From Clostridium yunnanense (lineage in GTDB: Bacteria; Bacillota; Clostridia; Clostridiales; Clostridiaceae): DNA of 64,000 bases. Shown here piece by piece: positions 8,665-17,490 of the stretch (position 1 is its first letter; each line of letters begins with the position of its first letter). The stretch spans positions 39,529 to 103,528 of the forward strand of contig NZ_JAENHN010000041.1 of NCBI RefSeq assembly GCF_016595795.1, given 5' to 3'. The translations under genes were made by a program, and so were the position numbers. Below the pieces are notes generated by a model. That model did no database searches. It saw only the letters and a list, made by a program, of their open reading frames with translations, and was not told where the DNA came from.

Positions 8665-9327
8665 ATGAGTTATAAGATATTCTTAGTTGAGGATGATAAG
8701 AATCTAAATACAGTATTATGCTCTTATCTAGTAAGAGAAGGTTTCGAGGTGTCTAGCTTTTCAAAAGGTGAAGATGCTATAGAATCTATATATGAGAATC
8801 CTCATCTTTGGATTTTAGATATAATGTTACCAGATGTGGATGGGTTTACCGTTTTGAAAGAAATTAAGGCCAGTAATAAAAATATTCCAGTTATTTTTAT
8901 ATCTGCGAGAGATGCAGATATTGATAGGATAGTAGGGCTTGAAATGGGGAGCGATGACTACCTAGCTAAACCATTCATGCCTAGAGAATTAGTTATAAGA
9001 ACAAAAAAGTTATTAGATAGAACATACAAAGAATTGGATTTATCAAGTGGTCAGTATTTATATGGGTATCTAATTGAAACAGATAAAAGAATAATAACAA
9101 AAGATGGAGAGGATGTAGGTCTTAGTTCTAAGGAGTTTGATCTTCTTATGCTTTTCTTAAACAATAAACAGAAAACTTTTTCAAGAGATGATATATTAAA
9201 TATGATTTGGGGAGAAAGCTATTATGGAAGTGACAGGGTTGTGGATGATCTTGTAAGAAGGCTTAGAAAAAGGATGCCTGAACTTAGAATTGAGACTGTG
9301 TATGGATTTGGTTATAGACTTAATTAG
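8665..9327 (+). CDS. OmpR/PhoB-family response regulator
   Basis: This 220-residue protein has an N-terminal receiver domain with the acidic pair EDD at residues 9-11, phospho-acceptor Asp52 (ILDIMLPDVDG), the conserved serine in FISARD and Lys in LAKPF. A C-terminal winged helix of the OmpR type (SSKEFDLLMLFLNN, later VVDDLVRRLRKRM) follows. AGAGGAG precedes the start. The kinase gene begins 21 bp downstream, and adenosine deaminase is joined to the same transcript. The signal is unknown. Confidence 0.93.
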   Translation: MSYKIFLVEDDKNLNTVLCSYLVREGFEVSSFSKGEDAIESIYENPHLWILDIMLPDVDGFTVLKEIKASNKNIPVIFISARDADIDRIVGLEMGSDDYLAKPFMPRELVIRTKKLLDRTYKELDLSSGQYLYGYLIETDKRIITKDGEDVGLSSKEFDLLMLFLNNKQKTFSRDDILNMIWGESYYGSDRVVDDLVRRLRKRMPELRIETVYGFGYRLN

Positions 9328-9348
9328 AAATCAGTTAGAGGTGTTGAT

Positions 9349-10716
9349 ATGAAAAATAAATCTTTGACCTTTCAAGTTTGGGCTGTAAGTGCCGGTATAA
9401 TAGCTGGAGTATTTATATGTTTAGTATTGTACTTTAATATATCAATAAGTTCCTTTTTTACTGATGAAACTTATAAAACCATAGAATTAGCACAAGATAC
9501 TTTTCTTCATTCAAAGAATAAGGATAAAAATTTGGAGTTAGAAGAGATAAATGCTGAAAATATAGGCCGGATTCAAGATATAAGATCAGTAACTCAGGTG
9601 GTTTATCCGTATCAAAATTTAAATATTATTAAGAGGTTTTCTAGGTCTTCTTTAACTAATGATCTTATGAAGGTAATTGAAAAAGAGACAAGGACTCAAA
9701 ATGAAACTAGTAAGAGATATGATTATAAACTCAGTAGTGGTAGATTATATTATGTTATAAAGAAGACTAACTTTGATGGAAAAGATTCTTACTTGATATC
9801 TTTCATGATGGATACTTATAGAAATAAACTTGTAAAGGATGTTACAGAGAAGCTAATAGTTGGAGGAATCATTGCAATAATGATAAGTTTAATGGTGTCT
9901 ATGGCCTTCTCTAACTATATAACTGCACCGATAAAGTTTTTAGAAAGCAGAGTAAAAAGGATAGCTAAACAAGATTGGTATGACTCACTTAAACTTGAAA
10001 GAGGAGATGAACTTGGAGGTCTGGCGGAAAGTATTGAAGATATGAGAATCCAGCTTATAAAAAGAGATGAATGGAGACAAAATATGCTTCAGCAGGTTTC
10101 ACATGAATTAAAAACTCCAGTTATGGTAATTAGGAACTATGTACAAGCAGTTGAGGATGGGATTTATCCAAATGGAACCCTTCAAGGGACAATGAAAGTT
10201 ATAGATGAAGAAGCAGTAATGCTTCAGAAGAGGATAAAGGATCTGTTACAACTTTCAAAACTTGAATATGTAAACTCTAAACAGATTAAAAATCATTTAT
10301 ACTCATTATGTGATGTGATTTCTGATGTTTTTTATAAAATAAAAGCAAATAATATGGAGTTAGAATGGGATATAGAAACCTTAGAGGATGCATTTACTTT
10401 AGGAGATAAAGAGCAATTTACGATTGTGCTTGAAAACTTGTTTGATAATGCATCGAGGTATGCTAAAAAAAAGGTTGAGGTAAGTCTATATAAAGAACAA
10501 GGGAAATATACTATAAGAATATATAATGATGGTGAAAAGATAGATGAGGAAGAATTTGAAAATCTATTTTTACCTTTCACTAAAGGGAAAAATGGAAAGT
10601 ATGGATTAGGTTTATCTATAGTAAGAGAAATAGTTGAGTATCATGGAGCAAATATACAAGCGAAAAATGAAGATAATGGAGTGGCGTTTTATATTGCTGG
10701 TATAAAAAATGGTTGA
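9349..10716 (+). CDS. sensor histidine kinase
   Basis: This 455-residue membrane kinase is the partner of the preceding regulator. Two membrane segments (about residues 11-33 and 164-186) enclose an extracellular sensor of about 130 residues. A HAMP domain follows, then the dimerisation/phospho-acceptor helix with His252 (QQVSHELKTPVMVI). The HATPase domain shows the N box (ENLFDNASRYA) and G boxes (NDGEKI, GKNGKYGLGLSIVREI). The stop codon overlaps the upstream edge of the adenosine deaminase translation-initiation region, so the three genes are probably translationally linked. No close match to a named clostridial kinase is claimed. Confidence 0.93.
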   Translation: MKNKSLTFQVWAVSAGIIAGVFICLVLYFNISISSFFTDETYKTIELAQDTFLHSKNKDKNLELEEINAENIGRIQDIRSVTQVVYPYQNLNIIKRFSRSSLTNDLMKVIEKETRTQNETSKRYDYKLSSGRLYYVIKKTNFDGKDSYLISFMMDTYRNKLVKDVTEKLIVGGIIAIMISLMVSMAFSNYITAPIKFLESRVKRIAKQDWYDSLKLERGDELGGLAESIEDMRIQLIKRDEWRQNMLQQVSHELKTPVMVIRNYVQAVEDGIYPNGTLQGTMKVIDEEAVMLQKRIKDLLQLSKLEYVNSKQIKNHLYSLCDVISDVFYKIKANNMELEWDIETLEDAFTLGDKEQFTIVLENLFDNASRYAKKKVEVSLYKEQGKYTIRIYNDGEKIDEEEFENLFLPFTKGKNGKYGLGLSIVREIVEYHGANIQAKNEDNGVAFYIAGIKNG

Positions 10717-10733
10717 TAAGAGAAGGTGATTAT

Positions 10734-11756
10734 TTGAAACTTGAAAAATTATTATCTTTACCTAAGATACATCTACATTGTCATTTAGATGGTTCTGTAA
10801 GACCTGAAACGATGCTAGAACTTATAAAAAAAGATGGATATATGGAAGAAGACAAGAAAGAAGAGTTTTTAAATAAAATAGCAGTGTTAGACAAAACTTT
10901 TTCCTTAGAAGCATATTTAAAAAAGTTTGATATTCCGATATCCATAATGCAAAATAAAGAAAATTTAAAAAGAATAGCATATGAACTTATAGAGGATTGT
11001 AATACGGAAAATATAAGATATATAGAGATAAGGTTTGCACCTTGTTTCCATTGTAAGAATGGATTAACAATGGAAGATGTCATTCAGGCAGTACTAGATG
11101 GTGCTAATGAAGGTAAGGTTAAATTTGATGTGGAATTTAACCTAATTATATGTCTTCTAAGGCATGAAAGCTATGAAATAAATGATCAACAGCTTTATGC
11201 GGCAAAAAAGTTTTTAGATAATAAAGTGGTGGCTATAGACTTAGCTGGTGATGAACAAAGGTATCCAGCAGATCAATTTGTTAAGTTATTTGATAAAGCT
11301 AAAAGTTTAGGATTTCATATAACTATACATGCAGGAGAGACTGGGAACTTTGAAAATATAGATAAATCTATAGAATTACTTCATGCTGAAAGAATTGGTC
11401 ATGGTACAGCAGCAATTGAAAGTCAAAAAACTATGGATATTTTACTTGATAAAAACATTCCCTTGGAGGTTTGTGTAACTAGTAATTATAATACTGGAAT
11501 AGTAGATAGAATTATAGATCATCCAATATATAAATATATTAAAAAGAATTTAATTGTTACAGTAAATACAGATAACAATACTGTTTCAAATACCACTTTG
11601 AATAATGAGTATATAAAGATAATAAGTAATTTTAGATTAACTGATTTGGAAGTAATTAATACAATAGAAAATGCAATAAATTTTGCATTTTGCGAGGAAA
11701 GTATCAAAGATAAACTGAGAAGAAAGCTTTTAGACATGGGAAGTGAAGGAAACTAG
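10734..11756 (+). CDS. add: adenosine deaminase
   Basis: This is an amidohydrolase-fold enzyme of 340 residues that converts adenosine to inosine. It has the metal motif HLHCHLDGS, the substrate loop with IHAGE, RIGHG, and the metal aspartate in VTVNTDN. The Asp-Asn form of the usual NTDD also occurs in other bacterial adenosine deaminases. I place the start at TTG 10734, because AGAAGGTGA lies 5-6 bases upstream. A TTG at 10713 overlaps the kinase stop and has no good ribosome site. Placement behind a two-component pair suggests that purine salvage is controlled by an external signal, which is inference. Confidence 0.9.
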   Translation: MKLEKLLSLPKIHLHCHLDGSVRPETMLELIKKDGYMEEDKKEEFLNKIAVLDKTFSLEAYLKKFDIPISIMQNKENLKRIAYELIEDCNTENIRYIEIRFAPCFHCKNGLTMEDVIQAVLDGANEGKVKFDVEFNLIICLLRHESYEINDQQLYAAKKFLDNKVVAIDLAGDEQRYPADQFVKLFDKAKSLGFHITIHAGETGNFENIDKSIELLHAERIGHGTAAIESQKTMDILLDKNIPLEVCVTSNYNTGIVDRIIDHPIYKYIKKNLIVTVNTDNNTVSNTTLNNEYIKIISNFRLTDLEVINTIENAINFAFCEESIKDKLRRKLLDMGSEGN

Positions 11757-11846
11757 AGTGATTAGTAAAGTAGTGAAGTTAAGCGGCCTAAAAGACACTG
11801 AAATGAACTAAGTTTATTTACAATGAAATTAGTGATTAAAAGTAAC

Positions 11847-11875
11847 TTGTACTAAAAAAGATACTATGTTATAAT
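11847..11875 (+). promoter_or_regulatory. promoter of the free-methionine-sulfoxide reductase gene
   Basis: TTGTAC (11847-11852) and TATAAT (11870-11875) are 17 bp apart, about 60 bp before the start codon. Confidence 0.7.
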
Positions 11876-11936
11876 TTCAAAAAGTTAAATAAAAAGTTTG
11901 TTTCAATAAATAAACAAGATGATGGGGGCATAATAA

Positions 11937-12419
11937 ATGGAAGAAATGAGAGTAGCATCAGACACAAATAGAGAAGAAAATTATAAGTTTATGGTGTGGG
12001 GAGTAAGAGATCAACTTGAGACAGAAACTGATTTGATTGCAAACCTTTCAAATATTTCTGCGCTTATAAAGTTTTATATGGATGATTGCAATTGGGCTGG
12101 ATTCTATATTATGAGAGATGGTGAACTAGTACTTGGGCCATTCCAAGGACTGCCAGCTTGCTATAGAATTAAATTAGGAAGTGGAGTATGCGGAACTGCT
12201 GCACAAGAAAAAACTGTTTTGCGAGTAGAAGATGTTCATGAGTTTCCAGGTCATATAGCCTGTGATAGTGCTTCAAATTCAGAAATTGTACTTCCAATAA
12301 TTAAGGATGGAGAAGTATTTGGAGTATTAGACCTTGATTCTCCAAACAAAGGTAGATTTGGAGAACTAGAAGAAAAATATCTCAGAGAAGCGGTAGGGAT
12401 AATAGAAAAACATATATAA
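11937..12419 (+). CDS. msrC: free methionine-(R)-sulfoxide reductase (GAF domain)
   Basis: This 160-residue single GAF-domain protein reduces free methionine-R-sulfoxide. The three cysteines expected of fRMsr are at 75, 85 and 109, with the same spacing (10 and 24) as Cys84, Cys94 and Cys118 of the E. coli enzyme. They sit in LPACYRIKLGSGVCGTAA and EFPGHIACDSASNSEIV, which are diagnostic of the family. It has its own promoter and a strong terminator, so it is a single-gene unit for repair of oxidised methionine. Confidence 0.93.
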   Translation: MEEMRVASDTNREENYKFMVWGVRDQLETETDLIANLSNISALIKFYMDDCNWAGFYIMRDGELVLGPFQGLPACYRIKLGSGVCGTAAQEKTVLRVEDVHEFPGHIACDSASNSEIVLPIIKDGEVFGVLDLDSPNKGRFGELEEKYLREAVGIIEKHI

Positions 12420-12443
12420 TGCTAAAATAAAAAACATATGATA

Positions 12444-12485
12444 CTAACAAAAGACCTCCAACATGTGTTGGAGGTCTTTTGTTAG
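12444..12485. terminator. strong terminator, probably bidirectional
   Basis: A 19-bp perfect stem pairs 12444-12462 with 12467-12485 around ATGT (core AAGACCTCCAAC / GTTGGAGGTCTT). T-rich tails flank it on both strands, so it can end msrC and also stop minus-strand transcription from the structured region on its right. Confidence 0.93.
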
Positions 12486-12740
12486 ATTGAAATCTCAATC
12501 TAACAACACAAAGGACGAATATTTAATCAGGCATATAGTTAGAAGAGGTTAAAAGTGTAAAACTACTAAGGCTTCTTTTTAACACTGATTTTGGATAGGG
12601 AGAATTAATCTTGTTAGAAAAATTTCTGCTAATCTACTAGAGCCGTTGTCTTTCCAGTTAAGTTCCTTATCCAAAACCATATATTTCATCTAGAAAGCCT
12701 TTATAACTTATAATATTTCTCCCCTTATCATAAGTTATTC
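12481..12740. ncRNA. candidate structured RNA of unknown family
   Basis: This non-coding stretch holds nested inverted repeats. GTTAGATTGA (12481-12490) pairs with TCAATCTAAC (12495-12504). AAGGCTT (12568-12574) pairs with AAGCCTT (12695-12701). Inside that, TTTTGGATAGGGA (12589-12601) pairs with TCCTTATCCAAAA (12664-12676), with one G-U on the plus strand. ATAACTTAT and ATAAGTTAT flank 12702-12736. The nesting gives a long rod with a large apical domain. A 36-codon minus-strand frame crosses it but lacks a ribosome site. No known riboswitch or 6S consensus was recognised. Confidence 0.4.
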
Positions 12741-13010
12741 TCCTGAGATAGTATATTATATTGCAAAATAAGTAAAAAAGTTCCAACAACTATCAATTAG
12801 TTTGAGTTGATATTAAAAAATATATCCCAGTTTCATGATCTATAAATATAAAGACATTAATGCAAACTATGTAGTAAAATTAGATTTGATGTATATAATT
12901 TCTTGGGAAATCATTGGATGGTATTATTAAATAAGGTTTAAGCAATATCTAAGAGTAGTATAACGATATAGTGATAAACAAATTAATTAGAGAGAAGGAA
13001 AAAAAGAAAA

Positions 13011-13202
13011 ATGGATAACGAACAAATTAAAAGCATGGACCCATTTATATTATTAAGCATAATAAATATGAAATTAAGAGATTTTTACAATAATTTAGAT
13101 GCTTTGTGTGAAGATATTGATATATCTAAGGATGTATTAATTGATAGATTATTATCTGTAGGCTATACTTATCACCAAGAAACTAATCAATTTATTAGAT
13201 AA
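13011..13202 (+). CDS. DUF4250 domain-containing protein
   Basis: This 63-residue protein matches the small DUF4250 family of Firmicutes in length and pattern: DPFILLSIINMKLRDFYNNL, then LCEDIDISKDVLIDRLLS and the closing GYTYHQETNQF. It has an AGAGAAGG ribosome site and no signal or membrane segment. The family's function is not known to me. It stands alone; about 250 bp downstream contain no supported gene. Confidence 0.85.
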   Translation: MDNEQIKSMDPFILLSIINMKLRDFYNNLDALCEDIDISKDVLIDRLLSVGYTYHQETNQFIR

Positions 13203-13454
13203 CAATTGATGCTAATAAAAATAATTTTAAGGTCATTAATAAATACTGTATTCATACAAAAGCTAAGGTTCATCTATATAAGACTATAAATTGTGCTAAA
13301 GATTCCAGAATTTATAGATTAAGTCATAAATTTTATTGGTGAATATAAAATACATTGTAAAAAAAATAATTAATATGAATAAATATGTTTCCAACAGCAA
13401 TAATTTCTAATATAATAATTTATAAGTATATTAACGTAAAGGAGATTACTGTTG

Positions 13455-13595
13455 ATGAAAAAAGGAAAATTGTTATTATTAGCTGCTGCTTCAATAACAT
13501 TAATAGCTACTTTATTAAACGATAAAAATAGTTGCATAGAAGATGAGGGCTCCAAAGCAGGAGAAATTTTAAATACAACAAAAGACAATCAATAA
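13455..13595 (+). CDS. 46-residue membrane or secreted peptide
   Basis: The open frame MKKGKLLLLAAASITLIATL... runs 46 codons behind an AAAGGAG site 11 bases upstream. A single hydrophobic helix at residues 5-20 is followed by a short charged tail (NDKNSCIEDEGSKAGEIL) with one cysteine. It begins 178 bp before a diguanylate cyclase/phosphodiesterase gene and ends 37 bp before it, with no terminator between, so the two probably share a transcript. I recognise no family. A role modulating the downstream membrane protein is only a guess. Confidence 0.6.
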   Translation: MKKGKLLLLAAASITLIATLLNDKNSCIEDEGSKAGEILNTTKDNQ

Positions 13596-13632
13596 GTTTC
13601 TTAATACTATACATAAATTTGGAGGTAATTAC

Positions 13633-15510
13633 TTGAAAAAGAATATATACATTTTGGGTTATGCTGTTTCAGTTCTTGCAATTACAGCTATGAGTATTGC
13701 AGGTTTGAAAATAGTAGGATTCGTATTTAATTTAGCAGTTATATCCTTCTTATTTATGGTGTTGTTAAAACTAGATAAAGAGAAAAATATGCTAGTAGAT
13801 TTAAATAAACAGCTTCAAGAAGAAGAAGAAAAGTATACTGTTGCAATTGAAGGTACTAGAGATATAATATTTCAATGGAATATACTTAAAGATGAAGTTC
13901 ATTTTAGTGAAAAGATTAAAGAAATTGTAAGTTTTAATGATAATAAAATTATTAGTTATGAAAAAGATTGGTTACGGGTAATTCACGAAGAAGATAGAAT
14001 CTTAGCAAGAAAGCATTTGCTTGATGCTATCGAGGATAAGAATGCAAATTACTATGAAACTGAATACAGAATAGTTGCTGAAGATAAAACTATAAAATGG
14101 CTTAATATTAAAGCAAAAATTATAAGAGATGATTTAGGAAAATCAACATGGCTATATGGTTCAATGTGTGATTTAACTGATAAAAAAGAAAAAGAACTTA
14201 AAATTAGTTATATGAGTTACTATGATTCAGTTACGGGATTACATAATAGAAATTATCTTAAAGTACTTATAAATAAGTATCTTAAAGAAAATAAGGTTAA
14301 TCAAAATAAAGCAGCATTAATATTAATAGATTTAGATAATTTTAAATACATAAATGATGTTTTTGGTCATGATTATGGTGATGATATATTAAAAATTATA
14401 GCTCAGGCTTTGAAGGATATTGTAAGTCAAAGAGGAGATCTATTATGTAGATTTGGTGGGGATGAGTTTGTAATTTTTATGCAAGATATAGAAGATTTAA
14501 AGGATGTTAACTCAGTTGCTAAAGAGATAATTGATGTGTTTAATAATACTAAAAATCTGATGAATGAAATGATATTTACTACTGCAAGCATAGGTATTAC
14601 AGTTTTTCCAGATGATGCCGTTGATTATAAATCATTACTAAGAAATGCAGATGTTGCTATGTACAAAGCTAAAGGAAATGGTAAGAATATTTATCAGTTT
14701 TTTGATGACCAAATATCTCGTGAACAAAATAGATTTTACACCTTAGAAAAAGGTTTAAGAAATGCACTAGAAAAGAAAGAATTATATGTTCAATTTCAAC
14801 CTAAAGTAGTTCTAGATGATTCTAAGATAATGGGATTTGAAGCCCTTATCAGATGGAAAAACGAAGAGCTAGGTATGGTAAGTCCAGTAGAATTTATACC
14901 AGTGGCTGAAAATACAAGGCTTATAATACCAATAGGTTTTTTTGTAATTGAAGAAGTGTGTAAGAAGTGCAAGGATTTGATTGAAAAAGGACACGATGAT
15001 TTTAAGTTAGCACTTAATTTATCAGAAATACAACTTAGAGATGATAATATAATTGAGTCATTCAAAAAGTTAACTGAGAAATATAATATAGAACCAAAGT
15101 ATATAGAGATTGAAATAACAGAAAGTTTGCTTATGAAATCTTTTGATAGAAACATAAAGATACTTGCTTTCCTAAAGGGGTTAGGCTTTAGTATTGCACT
15201 GGATGATTTTGGTACTGGATATTCGTCGCTTAACTATCTTACCAAGCTACCTATTGATGTGCTAAAGATAGATAGAAGCTTTGTATCTGAACTTGAGGGT
15301 AACTTAAAAAGTCAGTATATAGTAGAGAACATAATACAGCTATCTCATAAGTTAGGTATTAAGGTTGTGGCAGAAGGTGTAGAATACAAAAATCAAGTTG
15401 ATTATTTAAGAAGTATTTTCTGTGATTTTGTCCAAGGCTACTACTATAGTAAACCAGAAAGCTATGAAAAAATCGTTGAGCTTATGGAAGAAGGATATAT
15501 TGTTGCATAG
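13633..15510 (+). CDS. membrane PAS-GGDEF-EAL protein (cyclic-di-GMP turnover)
   Basis: This 625-residue protein starts at TTG behind a perfect GGAGGT. Two closely spaced membrane helices occupy about residues 3-45, followed by a short coiled coil and a PAS/PAC sensor at about 65-180. The GGDEF domain has an intact RFGGDEF near residue 275. Its upstream I-site reads QRGD instead of RxxD, so product inhibition may be absent. The EAL domain begins near residue 395 with GFEALIRW, and DDFGTGYSS and VAEGVE are present. Both catalytic signatures look complete, so it could make or degrade cyclic-di-GMP. A 46-residue peptide gene precedes it. Confidence 0.93.
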   Translation: MKKNIYILGYAVSVLAITAMSIAGLKIVGFVFNLAVISFLFMVLLKLDKEKNMLVDLNKQLQEEEEKYTVAIEGTRDIIFQWNILKDEVHFSEKIKEIVSFNDNKIISYEKDWLRVIHEEDRILARKHLLDAIEDKNANYYETEYRIVAEDKTIKWLNIKAKIIRDDLGKSTWLYGSMCDLTDKKEKELKISYMSYYDSVTGLHNRNYLKVLINKYLKENKVNQNKAALILIDLDNFKYINDVFGHDYGDDILKIIAQALKDIVSQRGDLLCRFGGDEFVIFMQDIEDLKDVNSVAKEIIDVFNNTKNLMNEMIFTTASIGITVFPDDAVDYKSLLRNADVAMYKAKGNGKNIYQFFDDQISREQNRFYTLEKGLRNALEKKELYVQFQPKVVLDDSKIMGFEALIRWKNEELGMVSPVEFIPVAENTRLIIPIGFFVIEEVCKKCKDLIEKGHDDFKLALNLSEIQLRDDNIIESFKKLTEKYNIEPKYIEIEITESLLMKSFDRNIKILAFLKGLGFSIALDDFGTGYSSLNYLTKLPIDVLKIDRSFVSELEGNLKSQYIVENIIQLSHKLGIKVVAEGVEYKNQVDYLRSIFCDFVQGYYYSKPESYEKIVELMEEGYIVA

Positions 15511-15540
15511 AGTTTAGGAAGTTCCTTCCTAAACTTTTTT
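15511..15540 (+). terminator. terminator of the GGDEF-EAL gene
   Basis: AGTTTAGGAAG (15511-15521) pairs with CTTCCTAAACT (15525-15535), followed by T residues; the stop codon directly abuts it. Confidence 0.92.
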
Positions 15541-15735
15541 ACTGTAAAGCAAAGTATAAAAATTTTGAGTTATCTAAACCTAGATATTTCAATGGTTATA
15601 AAAGTTTTTAGGGTTGTACAGTAAAAAAACAAAACTTGTTCGCCTGTCAAATTTTACTCATATACATTGCGAAAGGCAGATACGTTAAAAAAGCTCACTG
15701 AAGAAGATAGCTTCAGCGACTTTTTTACTGCTCTA
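15535..15735. repeat. intergenic repeat region with flanking inverted repeats and a hairpin
   Basis: TTTTTTACTGTA (15535-15546) is repeated inverted as TACAGTAAAAAA (15617-15628). Its first 30 bp nearly match 1170-1200. CTCATATACATT (15657-15668) and a following AAAGGCAGATACGTTAAAA block recur near 17554-17588. A hairpin CTGAAG/CTTCAG at about 15697-15720, ending in T residues, resembles the one at 37558-37592. The region looks like degenerate copies of dispersed intergenic repeats. Confidence 0.55.
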
Positions 15736-15810
15736 ATCTAGAAACAGTTGATTGGTTTTAAAATAATTGTAAGTGAGGTGCGTAGAACCTTATATAAAAA
15801 GGAGGTAACA

Positions 15811-17190
15811 ATGAAAAAAAGAATAATACTTACAGAAGGCAATATAGTTAAGACATTAATACAGCTTTCTCTACCTATAATGGGCACTTCATTTATTCAG
15901 ATGGCTTATAATATGACGGACATGCTTTGGCTTGGAAATTATGGCAGTAAAGCTGTAGCTGCAGTTGGAACTGCTGGATTTTTTTCTTGGTTTGGAAATT
16001 CACTAGTTCTTATATCGAAAACTGGTGCTGAGGTGGGTGTAGCACAAGCTTTGGGGAAAAATGAGAATAGTGAAGCAAAAAAAATTATAAATAATAGTAT
16101 TAAGCTGAACTTAATAATAGCTGTTTTATATGGATTGGCACTTATCTTATTAAGAAAGCCATTGATAGAATTTTTTAAATTAGGAGATAGTGATGTTATA
16201 CATATGGCAGATATATTTTTAATAATATCCGCCTTGGGAATGGTATTTACTTTTATGAATCCTATCCTAACAGGGATTTTCAATGCGTCAGGAGAGAGTA
16301 AGATTCCTTTCTTAATAAATACTGTAGGGCTAGTATACAATATGGTCTTAGATCCTATACTTATATTTGGATTAGGTCCAGTGCCTGAAATGGGGGTAAC
16401 AGGAGCAGCTATTTCTACAGTTACAGCACAGATGGTAGTGACTTTCCTTTTTCTTTATGCACTTAAAAATAGAAAAGATGCATTTTTGAGAATTAAACTA
16501 TTTGATAAACTCGATATAAAATCAGTTAAGAAGATACTTAGATTAGGATTGCCAGTAGCACTGCAAAATGGTTTGTTCTCTATATTTGCTATGTTTATTG
16601 CTAGAATAATAGCAGTATATGGATCAACTGCTATAGCAGTTCAAAAGGTAGGAGCTCAAATAGAAGCAATATCATGGATGACCGCAGGGGGATTGTCTAC
16701 TGCACTAAGTGCTTTTGTTGGACAAAACTTTGGAGCTAAAAAGTGGGATAGGATATTTAAAGGTTATTTCGCTACAATACTTCTTGCATCAGCGATAGGT
16801 TTCTTTGCAACTATATTATTGGTTTTTGGTGGAAAAGCTATTTTTGGAGTGTTTATACCAGAAGCTGAGGCTATAAGCTTAGGAAAAATGTACTTAAGGA
16901 TTTTGGGATATTCACAATTGTTTATGTGTATAGAAATAACAACAAGTGGAGCTTTTAATGGATTAGGTAGAACATTATATCCTTCAATAACTGGCATAGT
17001 CTTAACCGGTGCTAGAATTCCTTTAGCAATCATTCTTTCGTCACCGAACATTCTAGGTCTTAATGGAGTTTGGTGGAGTATAAGCATAAGTAGTATACTA
17101 AAGGGAATAATCCTTTCAGGAATATTTGCAGTGGTCGTCTTAATTCCTAAAAGAAAGGAATTAAAGGTTTTAGAAAAATTGATCAATTAG
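15811..17190 (+). CDS. MATE-family multidrug/Na+ antiporter
   Basis: This 459-residue protein has about twelve membrane helices in two homologous halves, typical of MATE transporters, which export cationic drugs or metabolites using Na+ or H+ gradients. Family features include the opening ILTEGNIVKTLIQLSLPIMG, the GNYGSKAVAAVG segment, NPILTGIFNASGES and AVQKVGAQIEAISWM. The start is ATG 15811 behind AAGGAGGT; an upstream in-frame extension to 15748 lacks a ribosome site. The next promoter begins immediately after the stop codon. The substrate is not predictable. Confidence 0.93.
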   Translation: MKKRIILTEGNIVKTLIQLSLPIMGTSFIQMAYNMTDMLWLGNYGSKAVAAVGTAGFFSWFGNSLVLISKTGAEVGVAQALGKNENSEAKKIINNSIKLNLIIAVLYGLALILLRKPLIEFFKLGDSDVIHMADIFLIISALGMVFTFMNPILTGIFNASGESKIPFLINTVGLVYNMVLDPILIFGLGPVPEMGVTGAAISTVTAQMVVTFLFLYALKNRKDAFLRIKLFDKLDIKSVKKILRLGLPVALQNGLFSIFAMFIARIIAVYGSTAIAVQKVGAQIEAISWMTAGGLSTALSAFVGQNFGAKKWDRIFKGYFATILLASAIGFFATILLVFGGKAIFGVFIPEAEAISLGKMYLRILGYSQLFMCIEITTSGAFNGLGRTLYPSITGIVLTGARIPLAIILSSPNILGLNGVWWSISISSILKGIILSGIFAVVVLIPKRKELKVLEKLIN

Positions 17191-17193
17191 ATA

Positions 17194-17222
17194 TTGACAT
17201 TAGTTGGAAGTGGCATTATAAT
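17194..17222 (+). promoter_or_regulatory. consensus promoter of the tryptophan T-box transcript
   Basis: Perfect TTGACA (17194-17199) and TATAAT (17217-17222) are separated by 17 bp and begin 4 bp after the MATE stop codon. The predicted start of transcription is near 17229. Confidence 0.88.
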
Positions 17223-17228
17223 TTATAT

Positions 17229-17490
17229 AAATAATGAATCCTTTGATAAGGGATAGTAGCAGGAATAAAAGTGTTACAGAAAGCTGCACTTGATGAGAAG
17301 CAGTACATGGATATCCGGTGAATGGGCCTTTGAGGAACAATACGAAATCTTTTGAAAGTAGTTGATGTCGTTTTCTGCACGTTATAGCAGAGAAGGTATG
17401 ATTGTACCTGATAATGAGAGACCTTTATTGGTAACTTAGGTGGCACCGCGGATATACTCCGTCCTATTTTTTAGGATGGAGTTTTTTTAT
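17229..17490 (+). promoter_or_regulatory. T-box riboswitch reading tRNA-Trp
   Basis: The leader carries the T-box sequence GGTGGCACCGCGG (17439-17451) followed by a terminator pairing ACTCCGTCCTA (17456-17466) with TAGGATGGAGT (17472-17482) and seven T. On the 3' side of stem I, GTGAATGGG places a UGG codon at 17323-17325 in the usual specifier context (GAA before, purine after), which is the Trp codon. The TGGC of the T-box is suited to a tRNA whose discriminator base is G, as expected for tRNA-Trp. Uncharged tRNA-Trp should favour the antiterminator and switch on the downstream tryptophan transporter. Confidence 0.95.

Noticed and set aside
12570..12700. 36-codon minus-strand frame (MKYMVLDKELNWKDNG...) inside the structured region
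   Set aside because: No ribosome site at usual spacing, and the sequence is better explained by long inverted repeats. Kept only as a remark under the RNA candidate.
13205..13342. 46-codon open stretch after the DUF4250 gene
   Set aside because: No ATG, GTG or TTG start and no ribosome site. In DNA this AT-rich with few clear signals I treat it as chance or a decayed remnant.
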